DNA of 44,879 nt from Vreelandella hamiltonii (GTDB taxonomy: Bacteria; Pseudomonadota; Gammaproteobacteria; Pseudomonadales; Halomonadaceae): positions 1 through 44,879 of the forward strand of contig NZ_BMXN01000028.1 in assembly GCF_014651775.1 (NCBI RefSeq), written 5' to 3'. The notes beneath the pieces are model-generated. The model saw only the letters and a list, made by a program, of their open reading frames with translations. It did not search any database and was not told the DNA's origin. The position numbers and the translations under genes were made by a program. The number at the start of each line of letters is the position of its first letter. Positions within the stretch are counted from its first letter, which is position 1. This document shows, one piece after another, positions 27,985-36,849 of the stretch.

Positions 27985-27999
27985 GTTCGCATAGCGAAT
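27985..27999. promoter_or_regulatory. PcaR-like operator upstream of dctPQM-vdh
   Basis: GTTCG-CATAG-CGAAT matches GTTCG-N5-CGAAC in nine of ten arm bases; a further GTTCG follows at 28004-28008. It lies 33 bases upstream of the dctP start. It is the weakest of the four copies of this element in the window. Confidence 0.5.
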
Positions 28000-28161
28000 T
28001 CAAGTTCGCCACAACCCACACATTAGTCCACTATTCCACGTGAAGCCAATCGACATTCGTCTATGTCAAATGCGGCACAACGGTGCCATTTCATGAACAA
28101 AACCAGTGCCCTGAATACTCCTTAAAGAAACGGATATAAAAAGCACTTTGAGCAAACAAAG

Positions 28162-28179
28162 TTGGACTTTTCAAATATT
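28162..28179 (+). promoter_or_regulatory. 18-mer shared with the pobA/pobR promoter
   Basis: TTGGACTTTTCAAATATT differs from 22639-22656 at two adjacent bases only. It is about 210 bases upstream of dctP, beyond the core promoter, a distance compatible with an activator site. Function not shown. Confidence 0.3.
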
Positions 28180-28201
28180 TCCGAGTTGTTATCAACATCA
28201 A

Positions 28202-28235
28202 AAAAAGCGCTGCGTAACAACCCGCAGCGCTTTTT
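28202..28235. terminator. Bidirectional rho-independent terminator after pcaG
   Basis: Perfect 13-base-pair stem AAAAAGCGCTGCG (28202-28214) / CGCAGCGCTTTTT (28223-28235) with an eight-base loop. The A and T runs serve both strands. It stands 27 bases after the pcaG stop and ends the pca operon on the minus strand. Confidence 0.92.
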
Positions 28236-28262
28236 CGTTAAAAGACCAGTCAACGAGGTGAT

Positions 28263-28907
28263 TTAAAAATCAAAAAACACTGTCTCCCCCTCACCCTGCA
28301 GGCGGATATCCAGCCGGTAACGCACCTTGCCGTCCACCTCTTCGCGCTTGGCGATCAGCGTTTGGCGGCGCGCCGGTGATTCAATGCGCGATAGCACCGG
28401 ACACTGGTCGTTCGCGGCCCCTTCGTCATCGAAATAGAGCCGGGTCTGCAGGTGGATATTCACCCCCCGCGCAAAGATCGCCAGGTTGATATGCGGCGCC
28501 ATGCGCTGGCCGCTGGGGTGCTTTACCGCGCCGGGTTTGATGGTGGTCAACGACCACTCGCTGCCACGATCAAAGGTGGTGGCCGTGCGGCCAAAGCTGT
28601 TGAACGGCTTGCTCAGGTCATAGTCGGCCTGGTAATCGCCGTTCGCATCGGCCTGCCACGCTTCTAAAAACGCATCGCGTACCAGATCGCCGTTGCCGTC
28701 AATGACGGTGCCCATCACCTCGATATGTTCACCCTGGGCGTCAGACCTGGCCATCTCGTTCCAGATCTCTTCGTCCCGCGTCGGGTTACCGGCAGCCGCG
28801 AGGGCAAGGCCGATATGTACGTAAGGGCCAGCGGTTTGCGAGGCGGTTTCGCGCAGCATGAGTGCACTGGTCGGCTGACTATTGGGTTGAATCACAGGTT
28901 GCTTCAT
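28263..28907 (-). CDS. pcaG: Protocatechuate 3,4-dioxygenase alpha subunit
   Basis: A 214-residue alpha subunit of the intradiol dioxygenase that opens protocatechuate to 3-carboxy-cis,cis-muconate. It has the beta-sandwich family text TASQTAGPYVHIGLA-like opening, DANGDYQADYDLSKPFNSFG and RMAPHINLAIFARGVNIHLQ-like segment. The iron ligands belong to the beta subunit; correspondingly the alpha subunit lacks a full ligand set. The ATG at 28907 is preferred over an upstream frame because an AGGGGA site precedes it and it lies 16 bases after the pcaH stop. Last gene of the pca operon. Confidence 0.94.
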   Translation of the reverse strand: MKQPVIQPNSQPTSALMLRETASQTAGPYVHIGLALAAAGNPTRDEEIWNEMARSDAQGEHIEVMGTVIDGNGDLVRDAFLEAWQADANGDYQADYDLSKPFNSFGRTATTFDRGSEWSLTTIKPGAVKHPSGQRMAPHINLAIFARGVNIHLQTRLYFDDEGAANDQCPVLSRIESPARRQTLIAKREEVDGKVRYRLDIRLQGEGETVFFDF

Positions 28908-28923
28908 CCTTCGTCCCCTGACC

Positions 28924-29646
28924 TTATTGATTTTCAAAGAAGGTTTGCAGCTCGCCGCGTACCACAATATCAAAGCGGTAGGCGAGACAGTCCATGGGTT
29001 TGCTGTGGGCCATGTCGAGCCGCCCAATCATGGTTTCCACGGCGTCAGGATCTTTCAATGTGTGGACGATGGGACACAGCGGAATCAGTGGGTCACCCTC
29101 AAAGTACATCTGGGTAATCAACCGGGTGGAGATCGCAGGCCCCGTGACCGACACATGGATATGCGCAGGCCGCCAGCTATTCATATCATTCGGCCAAGGG
29201 TAGGGGCCGGGTTTGATGGTGCGGAACCGATAAATACCCTGTTCATCGGTCAAGCAGCGCCCTACCCCTCCAAAATGAGGATCCAGCGGTGCCAGATACT
29301 TATCGTTTTTATGGCGATAACGACCACCGGCATTGGCCTGCCACATTTCGACCAACGTGTGGGGCACGGGCTTGCCAAACTGATCGACGACGCGACCAAA
29401 CATCATGATCCGTTCGCCCTGGGGCAGCCCTTGACCGTGGCTAAAGTTCATCAGCAGGTCGTTATCGTGGGGACCCATGCGCAAGTGGCTAAAATCGGGG
29501 CCGGTCAGCTCGGAGACGGTAGGCTGCTGCATGCTCACCAGCGCTTGCTGGGGGGAGCGGGCAACGGAAGTCTTGTAACCCGGCGCGTAAGCGGGTGGAT
29601 GCCAGCTGCGGTCGCGGGCCACAAAGCGTTTATTGTCGTGGGTCAT
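28924..29646 (-). CDS. pcaH: Protocatechuate 3,4-dioxygenase beta subunit
   Basis: A 240-residue catalytic subunit with non-haem Fe(III). The four iron ligands are visible: Y110 (GGRYRHKND), Y149 ([10 protein letters not shown]), H162 and H164 ([11 protein letters not shown]), matching in spacing the Tyr108/Tyr147/His160/His162 set of the Pseudomonas putida enzyme. An AGAGGTAAAGG region precedes the ATG. It sits 45 bases after the PcaDC gene and 16 before pcaG, in the order usual for pcaHG. Confidence 0.96.
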   Translation of the reverse strand: MTHDNKRFVARDRSWHPPAYAPGYKTSVARSPQQALVSMQQPTVSELTGPDFSHLRMGPHDNDLLMNFSHGQGLPQGERIMMFGRVVDQFGKPVPHTLVEMWQANAGGRYRHKNDKYLAPLDPHFGGVGRCLTDEQGIYRFRTIKPGPYPWPNDMNSWRPAHIHVSVTGPAISTRLITQMYFEGDPLIPLCPIVHTLKDPDAVETMIGRLDMAHSKPMDCLAYRFDIVVRGELQTFFENQ

Positions 29647-29691
29647 CGCCTTTACCTCTTGTTTGTATCGATGTTTCTCATCGTCACTAGG

Positions 29692-30861
29692 CTACTCGCC
29701 CCAGCCCAGCTCTTTAGCGAGGGCAAAAGCGTGATTGGCTGCCGGCACGCCACCGTAAATCGCCACGTGCATCAACACCTGGCGCAGCTCGGCTTCTGTC
29801 AGCCCAATGCGTTTGGCAGTCTTCAAGTGCAGCGACAGCTCTTCACGGCCGAGGGCAGCGAGAATGCCGGTGGTAATCATGCTGCGCTCGCGGCGGGTCA
29901 AGTCATCGTTGCTCCACAGCTCTCCCCAGGCAAAGCGGGTAATCATTTGCTGGAAAGGCGTATCGAGGCTATTGGCGTTGGCGGTAGAGCGCGCTACATG
30001 CTCTTCTCCCAATACCTGTTTGCGGGTTTCCAGCCCCGTGGCGTATGCCACGCCCTGGTTCGCCACATCGCCCAGGTCCGTAGCCAGCAGAGCAAGAAGC
30101 TTTTGCGCGAACAGCACTGGGGCCTCTACCGAGGGCACGTGGCCAACGCCGTCCAGAATCTCCAAAGGCGCACCATCGAGCTCCGTGGCCAGCGCTTTTA
30201 GTGTCGCAGGCGGGGTGGCCATGTCTTCACTGCCGCCCAATAGCTGTACCTTGACCTTTTGCCCCGAGAGCTTGCCGGTGAAGGTATCACGCCCCAGCAT
30301 CTCGCAAAGCTGGGCATAGGACTCGTCGTCGCCACGCCCCATCTCGGTACACCAGCCTGCTTTAAGTGCGGGGCTTGCCTCGAACGCTGCCGGGGCGAAC
30401 CAGCGCGGCACGATCTCTTGAGACATCGCCGCCAGGCCTTCCTGACGAACGCGCTCGGCCCGCGTATTCCATAAATCAGGATGACCAATCACTGCGCCAG
30501 TATTGGTCAGGGTGGCCGTCAATAATCGCTCGGCATGCGCGGCGATCAACTGCTGGCCCACCACACCCCCAATCGAGGTACCCACGAAGTGAAAACGCTG
30601 AGCACCCGCCAGCGCAGCCAAGGCCAGCACCTCGTCGGCCAGCGCTGCCGGTGTCACCTGGCGGCCGCTCACTGCCTGGCTGGCACCGTGGCCAGGCAGA
30701 TCCCAGGTCAGTACGCGGTAGCGGGGCAGCAGCGCGGGGATTACGTCATCCCATACGGCCTGGCTCATGCCCAGCGGGTGCGCCAGCACGATCAGCGGGT
30801 TCACTTCTGACCCCATCAGGCGATAGGCGACGCTGCGGCCATTGAGGGTATGAAAAGCCAT
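29692..30861 (-). CDS. pcaDC: Fused 3-oxoadipate enol-lactonase / 4-carboxymuconolactone decarboxylase
   Basis: One 389-residue protein joins two successive enzymes. Residues 1 to about 260 are an alpha/beta hydrolase (PcaD) with nucleophile S96 in VGTSIGG, oxyanion HPLGMSQ and a terminal GVGHVPSVEAP histidine. Residues about 270-389 are a PcaC decarboxylase (TPFQQMITRFAWGELW, RSMITTGILAALGREEL, HVAIYGGVPAANHAF). The domain order is that of the PcaL fusion described in Streptomyces/Rhodococcus. Because PcaC acts before PcaD, the fusion may channel the unstable enol-lactone. ATG at 30861 has GGAGG close upstream; a longer upstream frame is rejected. It lies 11 bases after pcaF. Confidence 0.93.
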   Translation of the reverse strand: MAFHTLNGRSVAYRLMGSEVNPLIVLAHPLGMSQAVWDDVIPALLPRYRVLTWDLPGHGASQAVSGRQVTPAALADEVLALAALAGAQRFHFVGTSIGGVVGQQLIAAHAERLLTATLTNTGAVIGHPDLWNTRAERVRQEGLAAMSQEIVPRWFAPAAFEASPALKAGWCTEMGRGDDESYAQLCEMLGRDTFTGKLSGQKVKVQLLGGSEDMATPPATLKALATELDGAPLEILDGVGHVPSVEAPVLFAQKLLALLATDLGDVANQGVAYATGLETRKQVLGEEHVARSTANANSLDTPFQQMITRFAWGELWSNDDLTRRERSMITTGILAALGREELSLHLKTAKRIGLTEAELRQVLMHVAIYGGVPAANHAFALAKELGWGE

Positions 30862-30872
30862 GCTTGCCTCCG

Positions 30873-32075
30873 TTAAACGCGTTCGATCAGCGTCGCAATG
30901 CCCTGCCCCACGCCGACACACATGGTGCACAGCGCATAACGCTTGCCACTGTTTTGCAGTTCGTGGGCCGCCGTCAGCAGCAGCCGCGCGCCCGACATCC
31001 CCAGCGGGTGCCCCAAAGCGATGGCACCGCCGTTCGGGTTGACGCGTGGGTCATCGTCGGCCAGCCCCAGGTCGCGCATACAGGCCAAGGCCTGGGCAGC
31101 AAAGGCCTCGTTGAATTCGAACACATCGATATCGTCCATGGCGATCCCCGTGCGCTCGAGCAACTTCTGCACGGCGGGCACCGGACCGTAACCCATGATG
31201 CGCGGTTCGACACCGGCGGTGGCCATGCCGATGATTTTGGCCATCGGGGTCAGGCCATGGCGTTTGACCGCGGCTTCGCTGGCCACCAGCATGGCCGCCG
31301 CTCCGTCGTTGACGCCCGAGGCGTTGCCCGCCGTGACGCTGCCCCCATCACGGAAAGGCGTCGGCAGGCCCGCAAGCTTCTCCAGCGTGGTTTCCCGCAG
31401 GTGTTCGTCCTGGTCGAAAAGCAGCGCTGCCTGCTTGCGACGCGGAATCTCGATGGCAGTGATCTCCTGGGCAAAGCGACCGGCCTTTTGGGCCGCGGCG
31501 GCTTTTTGCTGGGAGCGCAGCGCAAAGGCGTCCTGGTCTTCCCGGGAGATGTTGAACTGCTCCGCGACGTTTTCGGCGGTTTCCGGCATGGAGTCCACCC
31601 CATAGGCCTTCTTCATCGCAGGATTGATAAAGCGCCAGCCGATGGTGGTGTCTTCGATGGTCTGGCTGCGGGCAAAGGCACTGTCGGCCTTGCCCATGAC
31701 GTAGGGCGCCCGAGACATGGACTCCACACCGCCCGCCAACGCCAGCTCCATTTCGCCCGCCTTGATGGCACGGAAAGCGGTGCCCACGGCATCCATCCCC
31801 GAACCACACAGGCGGTTCATGGTCGTGCCGGGAACCGAGGTGGGCATGCCCGCCAGCAGCGACGCCATGCGCGCCACGTTGCGGTTGTCTTCTCCCGCCT
31901 GGTTGGCGCAGCCCATAAAGACTTCTTCGATGGCCGCCGGGTCCAGGTTCGGCGCGTCAGCCAGTACTGCCTTGAAAATCGCGGCGGCAAAGTCGTCGGG
32001 ACGCACGCTGGCCAGGGTGCCGCCAAAGCGACCAATGGCGGTGCGACGGGGATGACAAAGATAAACGTCACTCAT
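30873..32075 (-). CDS. pcaF: 3-oxoadipyl-CoA thiolase
   Basis: A 400-residue thiolase performing the last step, 3-oxoadipyl-CoA plus CoA to succinyl-CoA and acetyl-CoA. Catalytic residues are C90 ([10 protein letters not shown]), H356 ([10 protein letters not shown]) and C386 ([10 protein letters not shown]), the positions typical of PcaF. The start [19 protein letters not shown] is the family opening. It lies ten bases after pcaJ and before the PcaDC fusion in the operon. PaaJ of phenylacetate degradation is a close relative, but the pca context decides. Confidence 0.96.
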   Translation of the reverse strand: MSDVYLCHPRRTAIGRFGGTLASVRPDDFAAAIFKAVLADAPNLDPAAIEEVFMGCANQAGEDNRNVARMASLLAGMPTSVPGTTMNRLCGSGMDAVGTAFRAIKAGEMELALAGGVESMSRAPYVMGKADSAFARSQTIEDTTIGWRFINPAMKKAYGVDSMPETAENVAEQFNISREDQDAFALRSQQKAAAAQKAGRFAQEITAIEIPRRKQAALLFDQDEHLRETTLEKLAGLPTPFRDGGSVTAGNASGVNDGAAAMLVASEAAVKRHGLTPMAKIIGMATAGVEPRIMGYGPVPAVQKLLERTGIAMDDIDVFEFNEAFAAQALACMRDLGLADDDPRVNPNGGAIALGHPLGMSGARLLLTAAHELQNSGKRYALCTMCVGVGQGIATLIERV

Positions 32076-32085
32076 GGCAAACTCC

Positions 32086-32859
32086 TCATGCGCCCGCGTG
32101 GGCCCGCTCGGTGCGCGCTTTCAGCTCACGCAAGATGGTTAATTCGTGTTCGCTGGGCTCCGGTGTGCTCTCGAGCTGTTCGGCAAAGCGAATCTCCCAG
32201 CCGGTGGCCTCAATCACATCGTCACGGCTCACGCCCGGATGCAGCGATACTACCACCAACTCTTTGGTGTCCGGGTCGGGCTTCATCACGCACAGGTCGG
32301 TGATCACACGGGTGGGGCCCTTGCCGATATTGGGCACGTTATCGCGCCCCTTGCCATCACGGCCAAACCCGAGCGTCGTTACAAAATCCACGCGCTCTAC
32401 GAAGGCACGCCGAGAGTGCTTGAGAGTGATGAACACCTCGCCCGCGTTGGTGGCAATTTCCGGGGCACCACCGCCGCCCGGCAGGCGCACTTTGGGCTCA
32501 CGATAATCACCAATCAAGGTGGTGTTCAGGTTGCAGTAGCGGTCGATTTGCGCGGTGCCCAGAAAGCCCACGTCGATCTTGCCGCCCTGCAGCCAGTAGC
32601 GAAACATCTCAGGCACGGCCACGGTGGTCAGCGCCGTCTCGGCCAGCTCACCATCCCCAATGGAGAGAGGCAGCACATCGGGTTTGGTTTGCAGGGTGCC
32701 GGATTCGTAGATCAGGACCACTTCCGGGGCATGGGTCAGGCGCGCCAGATTGGCCGCTTCCGAGGGGAGCCCAATGCCCACAAAACAGGTCATGCCATTT
32801 TCCAGCGCCCGCGCGGCGGTCACCGACATCATTTCAGAAGAGGTATATTCCAGACTCAT
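32086..32859 (-). CDS. pcaJ: 3-oxoadipate CoA-transferase subunit B
   Basis: Beta subunit, 257 residues, of succinyl-CoA:3-oxoadipate CoA-transferase. It carries the catalytic glutamate in IYESGTLQ (about residue 50) after the GIGLPSEAA loop, and [11 protein letters not shown] downstream. ATG at 32859 overlaps the pcaI stop by one base (TGATG), a coupled arrangement typical of the two subunits; the longer frame to 32916 reads back into pcaI and is rejected. Confidence 0.94.
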   Translation of the reverse strand: MSLEYTSSEMMSVTAARALENGMTCFVGIGLPSEAANLARLTHAPEVVLIYESGTLQTKPDVLPLSIGDGELAETALTTVAVPEMFRYWLQGGKIDVGFLGTAQIDRYCNLNTTLIGDYREPKVRLPGGGGAPEIATNAGEVFITLKHSRRAFVERVDFVTTLGFGRDGKGRDNVPNIGKGPTRVITDLCVMKPDPDTKELVVVSLHPGVSRDDVIEATGWEIRFAEQLESTPEPSEHELTILRELKARTERAHAGA

Positions 32860-33692
32860 CAGGCTTGGCCTCCTACGGGATTGCTGGCAGTGCGGTACAC
32901 GTTGTCGTCGAGCCACTGGGTGAAGGTATCCCGGTCACGGGCAATGGCATCCCACTCTTTATAGAAACGGTTACTGCGCCCGTAGTAGCCGTGAGTATAA
33001 GAGGGCAACGCCCCTTTTTCGGCGACGGCAATCGCGCTGATCGCCCAACTGGGGATCACACAGGCATTCGGGTGGGCGTTCAGGTCATCAACGATCTCTT
33101 CCACCGTGACGATGCTCTGCCTGGCCGCCAACACGGCTTCTTTCTGCACGCCGACGATTCCTTCCACCAGTACATTCCCCTGCCGGTCGGCCCGCTGCGC
33201 GTGGATGATGGAAACATCGGGGCGCACGGAGGGCACGGCGGCCAAGCGCTCGCCGGTAAAGGGGCATTCGATGAACTTGATCTGCTCATTGACGCTGGGT
33301 AGCTCGCTCCCCACGTAGCCACGCAGCACGGCCAGCGGCAGGCCAGCGGCCCCTGCTTCGAAGGCACAGGCCATGGCGGCGTGGCTATGCTCCAGAATCT
33401 CGACCTTATGCGGCCAGCCTTTCTCAACGGCATCGCGCAGGCGATGCAAGGAACCCACGCCCGGATTACCGCCCCAGGAAAAGATCACTTTCCTGGCGCA
33501 ACCCGCCCCGATCAGCTGGTCGTAGATGATATCTGGGGTCATCCGAATCAGCGTCAGGTCGCGCTTTTTCTGGCGGATCACTTCGTGACCTGCCGCAAAA
33601 GGAATCAAATGGGTAAACCCTTCCATGGCCACGGTAGCGCCGTCCTGGACGTAGCGCGCTACCGCGTCATGCAAGCTGAGAAACTCGGCCAT
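32859..33692 (-). CDS. pcaI: 3-oxoadipate CoA-transferase subunit A
   Basis: Alpha subunit, 277 residues, of the CoA-transferase; it starts MAEFLSLHDAVARYVQDGAT and contains the CoA-transferase family VAMEGFTHLIPFAAGHE loop. The ATG at 33692 is chosen since AAGAGG precedes it; an upstream GTG (33710) would place that ribosome site inside the gene. First gene of the run pcaI-J-F-DC-H-G, which is densely packed and ends at the terminator near 28202. A PcaR-like palindrome lies 61 bases upstream. Confidence 0.94.
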   Translation of the reverse strand: MAEFLSLHDAVARYVQDGATVAMEGFTHLIPFAAGHEVIRQKKRDLTLIRMTPDIIYDQLIGAGCARKVIFSWGGNPGVGSLHRLRDAVEKGWPHKVEILEHSHAAMACAFEAGAAGLPLAVLRGYVGSELPSVNEQIKFIECPFTGERLAAVPSVRPDVSIIHAQRADRQGNVLVEGIVGVQKEAVLAARQSIVTVEEIVDDLNAHPNACVIPSWAISAIAVAEKGALPSYTHGYYGRSNRFYKEWDAIARDRDTFTQWLDDNVYRTASNPVGGQA

Positions 33693-33752
33693 TGTTGGTT
33701 GCCTCTTCACTGGACGTTGGCGTACTTATTCGTATTGGCGTACTAACTCGTT

Positions 33753-33788
33753 ATGTTCGTTAAACGAACATAGATTCTCTATACGAAC
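33753..33788. promoter_or_regulatory. PcaR-type operator of the pcaIJF-DC-HG operon
   Basis: ATGTTCGTTAAACGAACAT (33753-33771) is a perfect 19-base palindrome containing GTTCG-TTAAA-CGAAC. A third arm, ACGAACA, is repeated in direct orientation at 33783-33789, 19 bases on, and CGAAC again at 33799-33803. Palindrome plus one direct repeat is the layout reported for PcaU operators in Acinetobacter. Confidence 0.75.
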
Positions 33789-33897
33789 AAGTTACTGTCG
33801 AACGATAATGGGGTCAAATGGCTTCTTCACTGAATGCCTCGCGGGCATGATGAAAGGCATTCTCGAAAACCCAACAAAAATATTAAATAACAACAAC

Positions 33898-35226
33898 TTA
33901 CAGTTTTAAAAGCCAATTTTTTGCGCGTATCACCTGCTCCTCGCTGCTACCAAGGTATAAAGCGGGGTCACACACCCGGCTCAGCTCTTCAGGCGTTAGT
34001 TGACGGTTAACGTCAGGATATTCGAGCAGGACTTCCGCGTAGGGTCGCGCCTGAAGACGGGAGGTTTCTGCCGCTTCAGCACTCAAGGCCTTCGCGCGCT
34101 CAGGCCCGAGGCAGGCCGTCAGTAACTTCGCCACGGGCTCTGCCATGATGCCGCCGCCCGTCGCCCGCAAGTTGCGCTGCATGCGCTCTGGATACACTTC
34201 CAGCCCTTCGAGCAACACCACCAGCTGCTCCAGCGCACCTTCCGTGAGCAGCGCGCTTTCGATGAGCGGCGCCCATTCGGCATGCCACTCCCCCAGCCCC
34301 CTCTCCAAAGGATGGGCGGCAGCATTCAACAGCACCGAGGCGTGACCATGTACCTGGCGTGCAGCCCCGCGGATCAAGGCACTGCGTACGGGGTTGCGTT
34401 TATGGGGCATGGAAGAGGACTCCCCCATGCCGGGGGCAGAGGGCTCAGCGACTTCGCCCACTTCTGTCTGGGTCAGCAGGGAGACGTCCAGCGCTACCTT
34501 TTCTGCAGCGCCGACCACGGCATCCAGGGCCGTACCAAGCGCGTGAACAGGGTAACGATCGGTATGCCAAGACAGCGTTGGAGCTGCCAAACCGAGATGC
34601 GTTGCCAACGCATCCATCCACCCAAGGCCCTGAGCATCCCAGCCGGAGTGCACTCCCACGGCACCCCCAAACTGCACAGGAAGCTCGATGGCACCCAAAC
34701 GACGCCGGGACCGCTCCAGGCCGACGGCCCAATGCGCGACTTTTACCCCAAAGGTCATGGGCAGTGCCTGCTGCATTAACGTTCGACCGACCATTGGCGT
34801 TTTTGCATGGGCCTCCATCAGCGCCAGCGCCGCTGCACGGCACCGCAGCAGTAGCGTATCCATGGCCGCTAGCCGAGGCTTCAGCAGGAGCATGATGGCT
34901 GAATCGACCACATCCTGACTCGTGGCGCCGACATGCCAGTAACGCTTCAGGTCATCGGATAAACGCTTTCGCCCCTGCTTGACGAAAGGTATCGCCGCAT
35001 TGCCGCCGCTCGCGATACCTGCAGCCAGCTCATCCATATCAAACGTCGCGTTTGCTAACGCCTCGCGCATTTTCTGGCTCACCCCGGGCGGAATGGCGCC
35101 GCTCTCCTCTTGCACCCTGGCTAACGTAAGCTCAAAGGCCAACATGGCCTGTAACATGGCCGAGTCATCGCAGGCACAGAGGCCGTGCTGGCTCATAAAC
35201 GGATGCTTTAGAAATGCGGAAGGCAT
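33898..35226 (-). CDS. pcaB: 3-carboxy-cis,cis-muconate cycloisomerase
   Basis: A 442-residue member of the fumarase/aspartase superfamily that lactonises 3-carboxymuconate to 4-carboxymuconolactone. The signature GESSSMPHKRNPV is present (about residue 268), as is HVGATSQDVVDSA near residue 98, which distinguishes this group from argininosuccinate lyase. GAGG lies six bases before the ATG. It stands 205 bases upstream of pcaI, with its own operator on the other side, so it may be a separate unit under the same regulator rather than the operon's first gene. Confidence 0.95.
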   Translation of the reverse strand: MPSAFLKHPFMSQHGLCACDDSAMLQAMLAFELTLARVQEESGAIPPGVSQKMREALANATFDMDELAAGIASGGNAAIPFVKQGRKRLSDDLKRYWHVGATSQDVVDSAIMLLLKPRLAAMDTLLLRCRAAALALMEAHAKTPMVGRTLMQQALPMTFGVKVAHWAVGLERSRRRLGAIELPVQFGGAVGVHSGWDAQGLGWMDALATHLGLAAPTLSWHTDRYPVHALGTALDAVVGAAEKVALDVSLLTQTEVGEVAEPSAPGMGESSSMPHKRNPVRSALIRGAARQVHGHASVLLNAAAHPLERGLGEWHAEWAPLIESALLTEGALEQLVVLLEGLEVYPERMQRNLRATGGGIMAEPVAKLLTACLGPERAKALSAEAAETSRLQARPYAEVLLEYPDVNRQLTPEELSRVCDPALYLGSSEEQVIRAKNWLLKL

Positions 35227-35280
35227 ATCAACCTCGCTGTTTGAAACGGTAGGTAGCGCGCAATAAACAAACGTACAATT

Positions 35281-35295
35281 GTTCGCAATTCGAAC
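35281..35295. promoter_or_regulatory. PcaR-like operator between pcaB and the AEC transporter
   Basis: GTTCG-CAATT-CGAAC, perfect in both five-base arms, lies in the 137-base divergent gap, 55 bases before pcaB and 68 before the transporter ATG. One site could control both directions. Confidence 0.7.
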
Positions 35296-35363
35296 GCCAT
35301 GCTAAATTGGTCTGATAAGTAGGGCAATGCTCATTCTTTCACTGACCGCCAATCCGAGATCTT

Positions 35364-36314
35364 ATGCTCGCCATTCTTGCGATTACCACGCCCATATTTT
35401 TACTCATCAGTGCTGGTTATATCGCCCGCTGGAGCGGGGTGATTGAGCGCGAGCAGATGCAGGGGGTCGCCATTTTCGTGCTCTACTGTGCCCTACCTGC
35501 CCTGATCATCAGAGCGTTGACCCAGCACCCGCTGGAAGAGATTTTTCAGCTCAATTATCTGATCGCTTACGGAATAGGCTCTTTGCTGATCTTTGGCGGT
35601 GCGCTACTGCTCACCTGGCGGTATCAGCACCAACCACCTCATGTCAGCTCGATACAAGCACTCGGCATGGCCGCGGCCAATAGCGGCTTTGTTGGCTACC
35701 CCGTGGCGGCGATGGTCATCGGGTCACCCGCGGCGGTGCTGCTGGCGCTGAACATGATCATCGAGACACTGCTGATCATCCCCATGGCGATCATTCTCGC
35801 AGAGATGACGACACAACAAGGGAGCAGTGCATGGAAAACCGTCACGAAGACCGTATCGAGCCTCGCTAAAAATCCCGTACTCGTCGGCTTGTGTGTGGGT
35901 ATTTTGCTGGCGGCGACCGGTGTCACCATCCCCTTGCCCCTGAGGAAAGCCATTGACATGCTGGCCAATGCAGCTGGCCCGGCCGCCCTGTTTGTCATCG
36001 GCGGCACTCTTTTTGGCCTGCAGATCAAAGGCATGGCGCGCGATGTGAGCCAGATCGTGATGGGCAAACTCATCCTGCACCCCTTGGCCATCCTTATCGT
36101 CTTTTTGCTGGTACCCGGCATCGAGCCTATCTATCTCGTAGGGGCACTGCTGTTCTCGGCGGCCCCGATGATCAGTATCTACCCACTGCTAGGGCAACGC
36201 TATGGCCTGGGGGGTGTCAGCGCGGCGGCCATGCTGGTAGCCACGGTGGCCTCCTTTTTTACCCTTAGCCTCATTCTCTGGCTGGTCAGCCTTACCCAAT
36301 GGCTGGCTTTTTGA
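35364..36314 (+). CDS. AEC-family transporter
   Basis: A 316-residue inner-membrane protein of the auxin efflux carrier family (also called MdcF/YfdV type), with about ten hydrophobic segments; family text includes MAAANSGFVGYPVAAMVIG, NPVLVGLCVGILL and AAGPAALFVIGGTLFGLQIK. Members move organic anions such as malonate, malate and possibly oxalate. Divergence from pcaB across a PcaR-like operator suggests that it handles an intermediate or a substrate of the pathway (aromatic acid, quinate, muconate or oxoadipate); this is contextual only. It converges with aroQ, 88 bases apart. Confidence 0.85.
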   Translation: MLAILAITTPIFLLISAGYIARWSGVIEREQMQGVAIFVLYCALPALIIRALTQHPLEEIFQLNYLIAYGIGSLLIFGGALLLTWRYQHQPPHVSSIQALGMAAANSGFVGYPVAAMVIGSPAAVLLALNMIIETLLIIPMAIILAEMTTQQGSSAWKTVTKTVSSLAKNPVLVGLCVGILLAATGVTIPLPLRKAIDMLANAAGPAALFVIGGTLFGLQIKGMARDVSQIVMGKLILHPLAILIVFLLVPGIEPIYLVGALLFSAAPMISIYPLLGQRYGLGGVSAAAMLVATVASFFTLSLILWLVSLTQWLAF

Positions 36315-36402
36315 TAGCGCCAATGATGTGCGCTTCGTGACGGTTAGAGCCGCCCTTATAGGAAGCGGCTCGTCATCAGGCGCGATATGGCTCCCGCGAG
36401 TG

Positions 36403-36849
36403 TTACTGATCGGCAGCTTTCATCACCGCGTCCAGGGCCGCCTGGTAGCCTTGAGTGCCCAGCCCGGCGATCACACCATCGGCCCGCAGTGAGACATAGG
36501 AGTGGTGGCGAAAGCGCTCACGCTTGTGCACATTGGAAATGTGCACTTCAATCACCGTGCCCTCGAAGGCATTCAGAGCATCCAGGATAGCCACAGAGGT
36601 ATGGGTGTAAGCGGCAGGATTGATAATGATCGCCTGGGTGCCATCGAGCCGTGCAGCGTGGATGGCATCGATCAGGGCGCCCTCGTGGTTGCTCTGCAGG
36701 CAGTTCAGCGTCCATCCCGCCATGACCGCTTTTTCACGCAGCGCGTTATTGACGTCTTCCAGCGTCTCGTAGCCGTAGATTTCCGGCTGCCGGGTGCCCA
36801 GCAAATTCAGGTTGGGCCCATGCAGGACAAGCACTTTAGCCTGGCTCAT
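36403..36849 (-). CDS. aroQ: 3-dehydroquinate dehydratase, type II
   Basis: A 148-residue type II dehydroquinase. It opens [21 protein letters not shown] with the flexible-loop arginine (R20) and catalytic tyrosine (Y25), and has the [15 protein letters not shown] segment with the catalytic His and phosphate-like-group-binding residues. It can act in aromatic biosynthesis or, in quinate users, catabolically to form 3-dehydroshikimate. Its ATG overlaps the stop of a truncated quinate/shikimate dehydrogenase remnant (ATGA), and it lies among pca genes, so a catabolic role before the upstream gene decayed is plausible. A general aroQ elsewhere in the genome would support that. Confidence 0.94.
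   Translation of the reverse strand: MSQAKVLVLHGPNLNLLGTRQPEIYGYETLEDVNNALREKAVMAGWTLNCLQSNHEGALIDAIHAARLDGTQAIIINPAAYTHTSVAILDALNAFEGTVIEVHISNVHKRERFRHHSYVSLRADGVIAGLGTQGYQAALDAVMKAADQ

Larger units (their letters stand above)
27953..28262. other. Regulatory spacer between dctP and pcaG, 310 bases
   Basis: Holds, in order, a PcaR-like operator (27985-27999), separated inverted arms GGACTA (27973-27978) / TAGTCC (28024-28029) and TTGTGG (27980-27985) / CCACAA (28009-28014), the 18-mer shared with the pobA promoter (28162-28179), and the terminator of the pca operon (28202-28235). No coding frame is convincing. Confidence 0.7.

Noticed and set aside
28927..32303. Long plus-strand frames (424 and 479 codons) opposite pcaH, pcaDC, pcaF and pcaJ
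   Set aside because: Each coincides with a confidently identified pca gene on the minus strand and shows no domain of its own.
36347..36371. GAGCCGC/GCGGCTC hairpin between the AEC transporter and aroQ
   Set aside because: Seven-base-pair stem with an 11-base loop and no T run; too weak to call.
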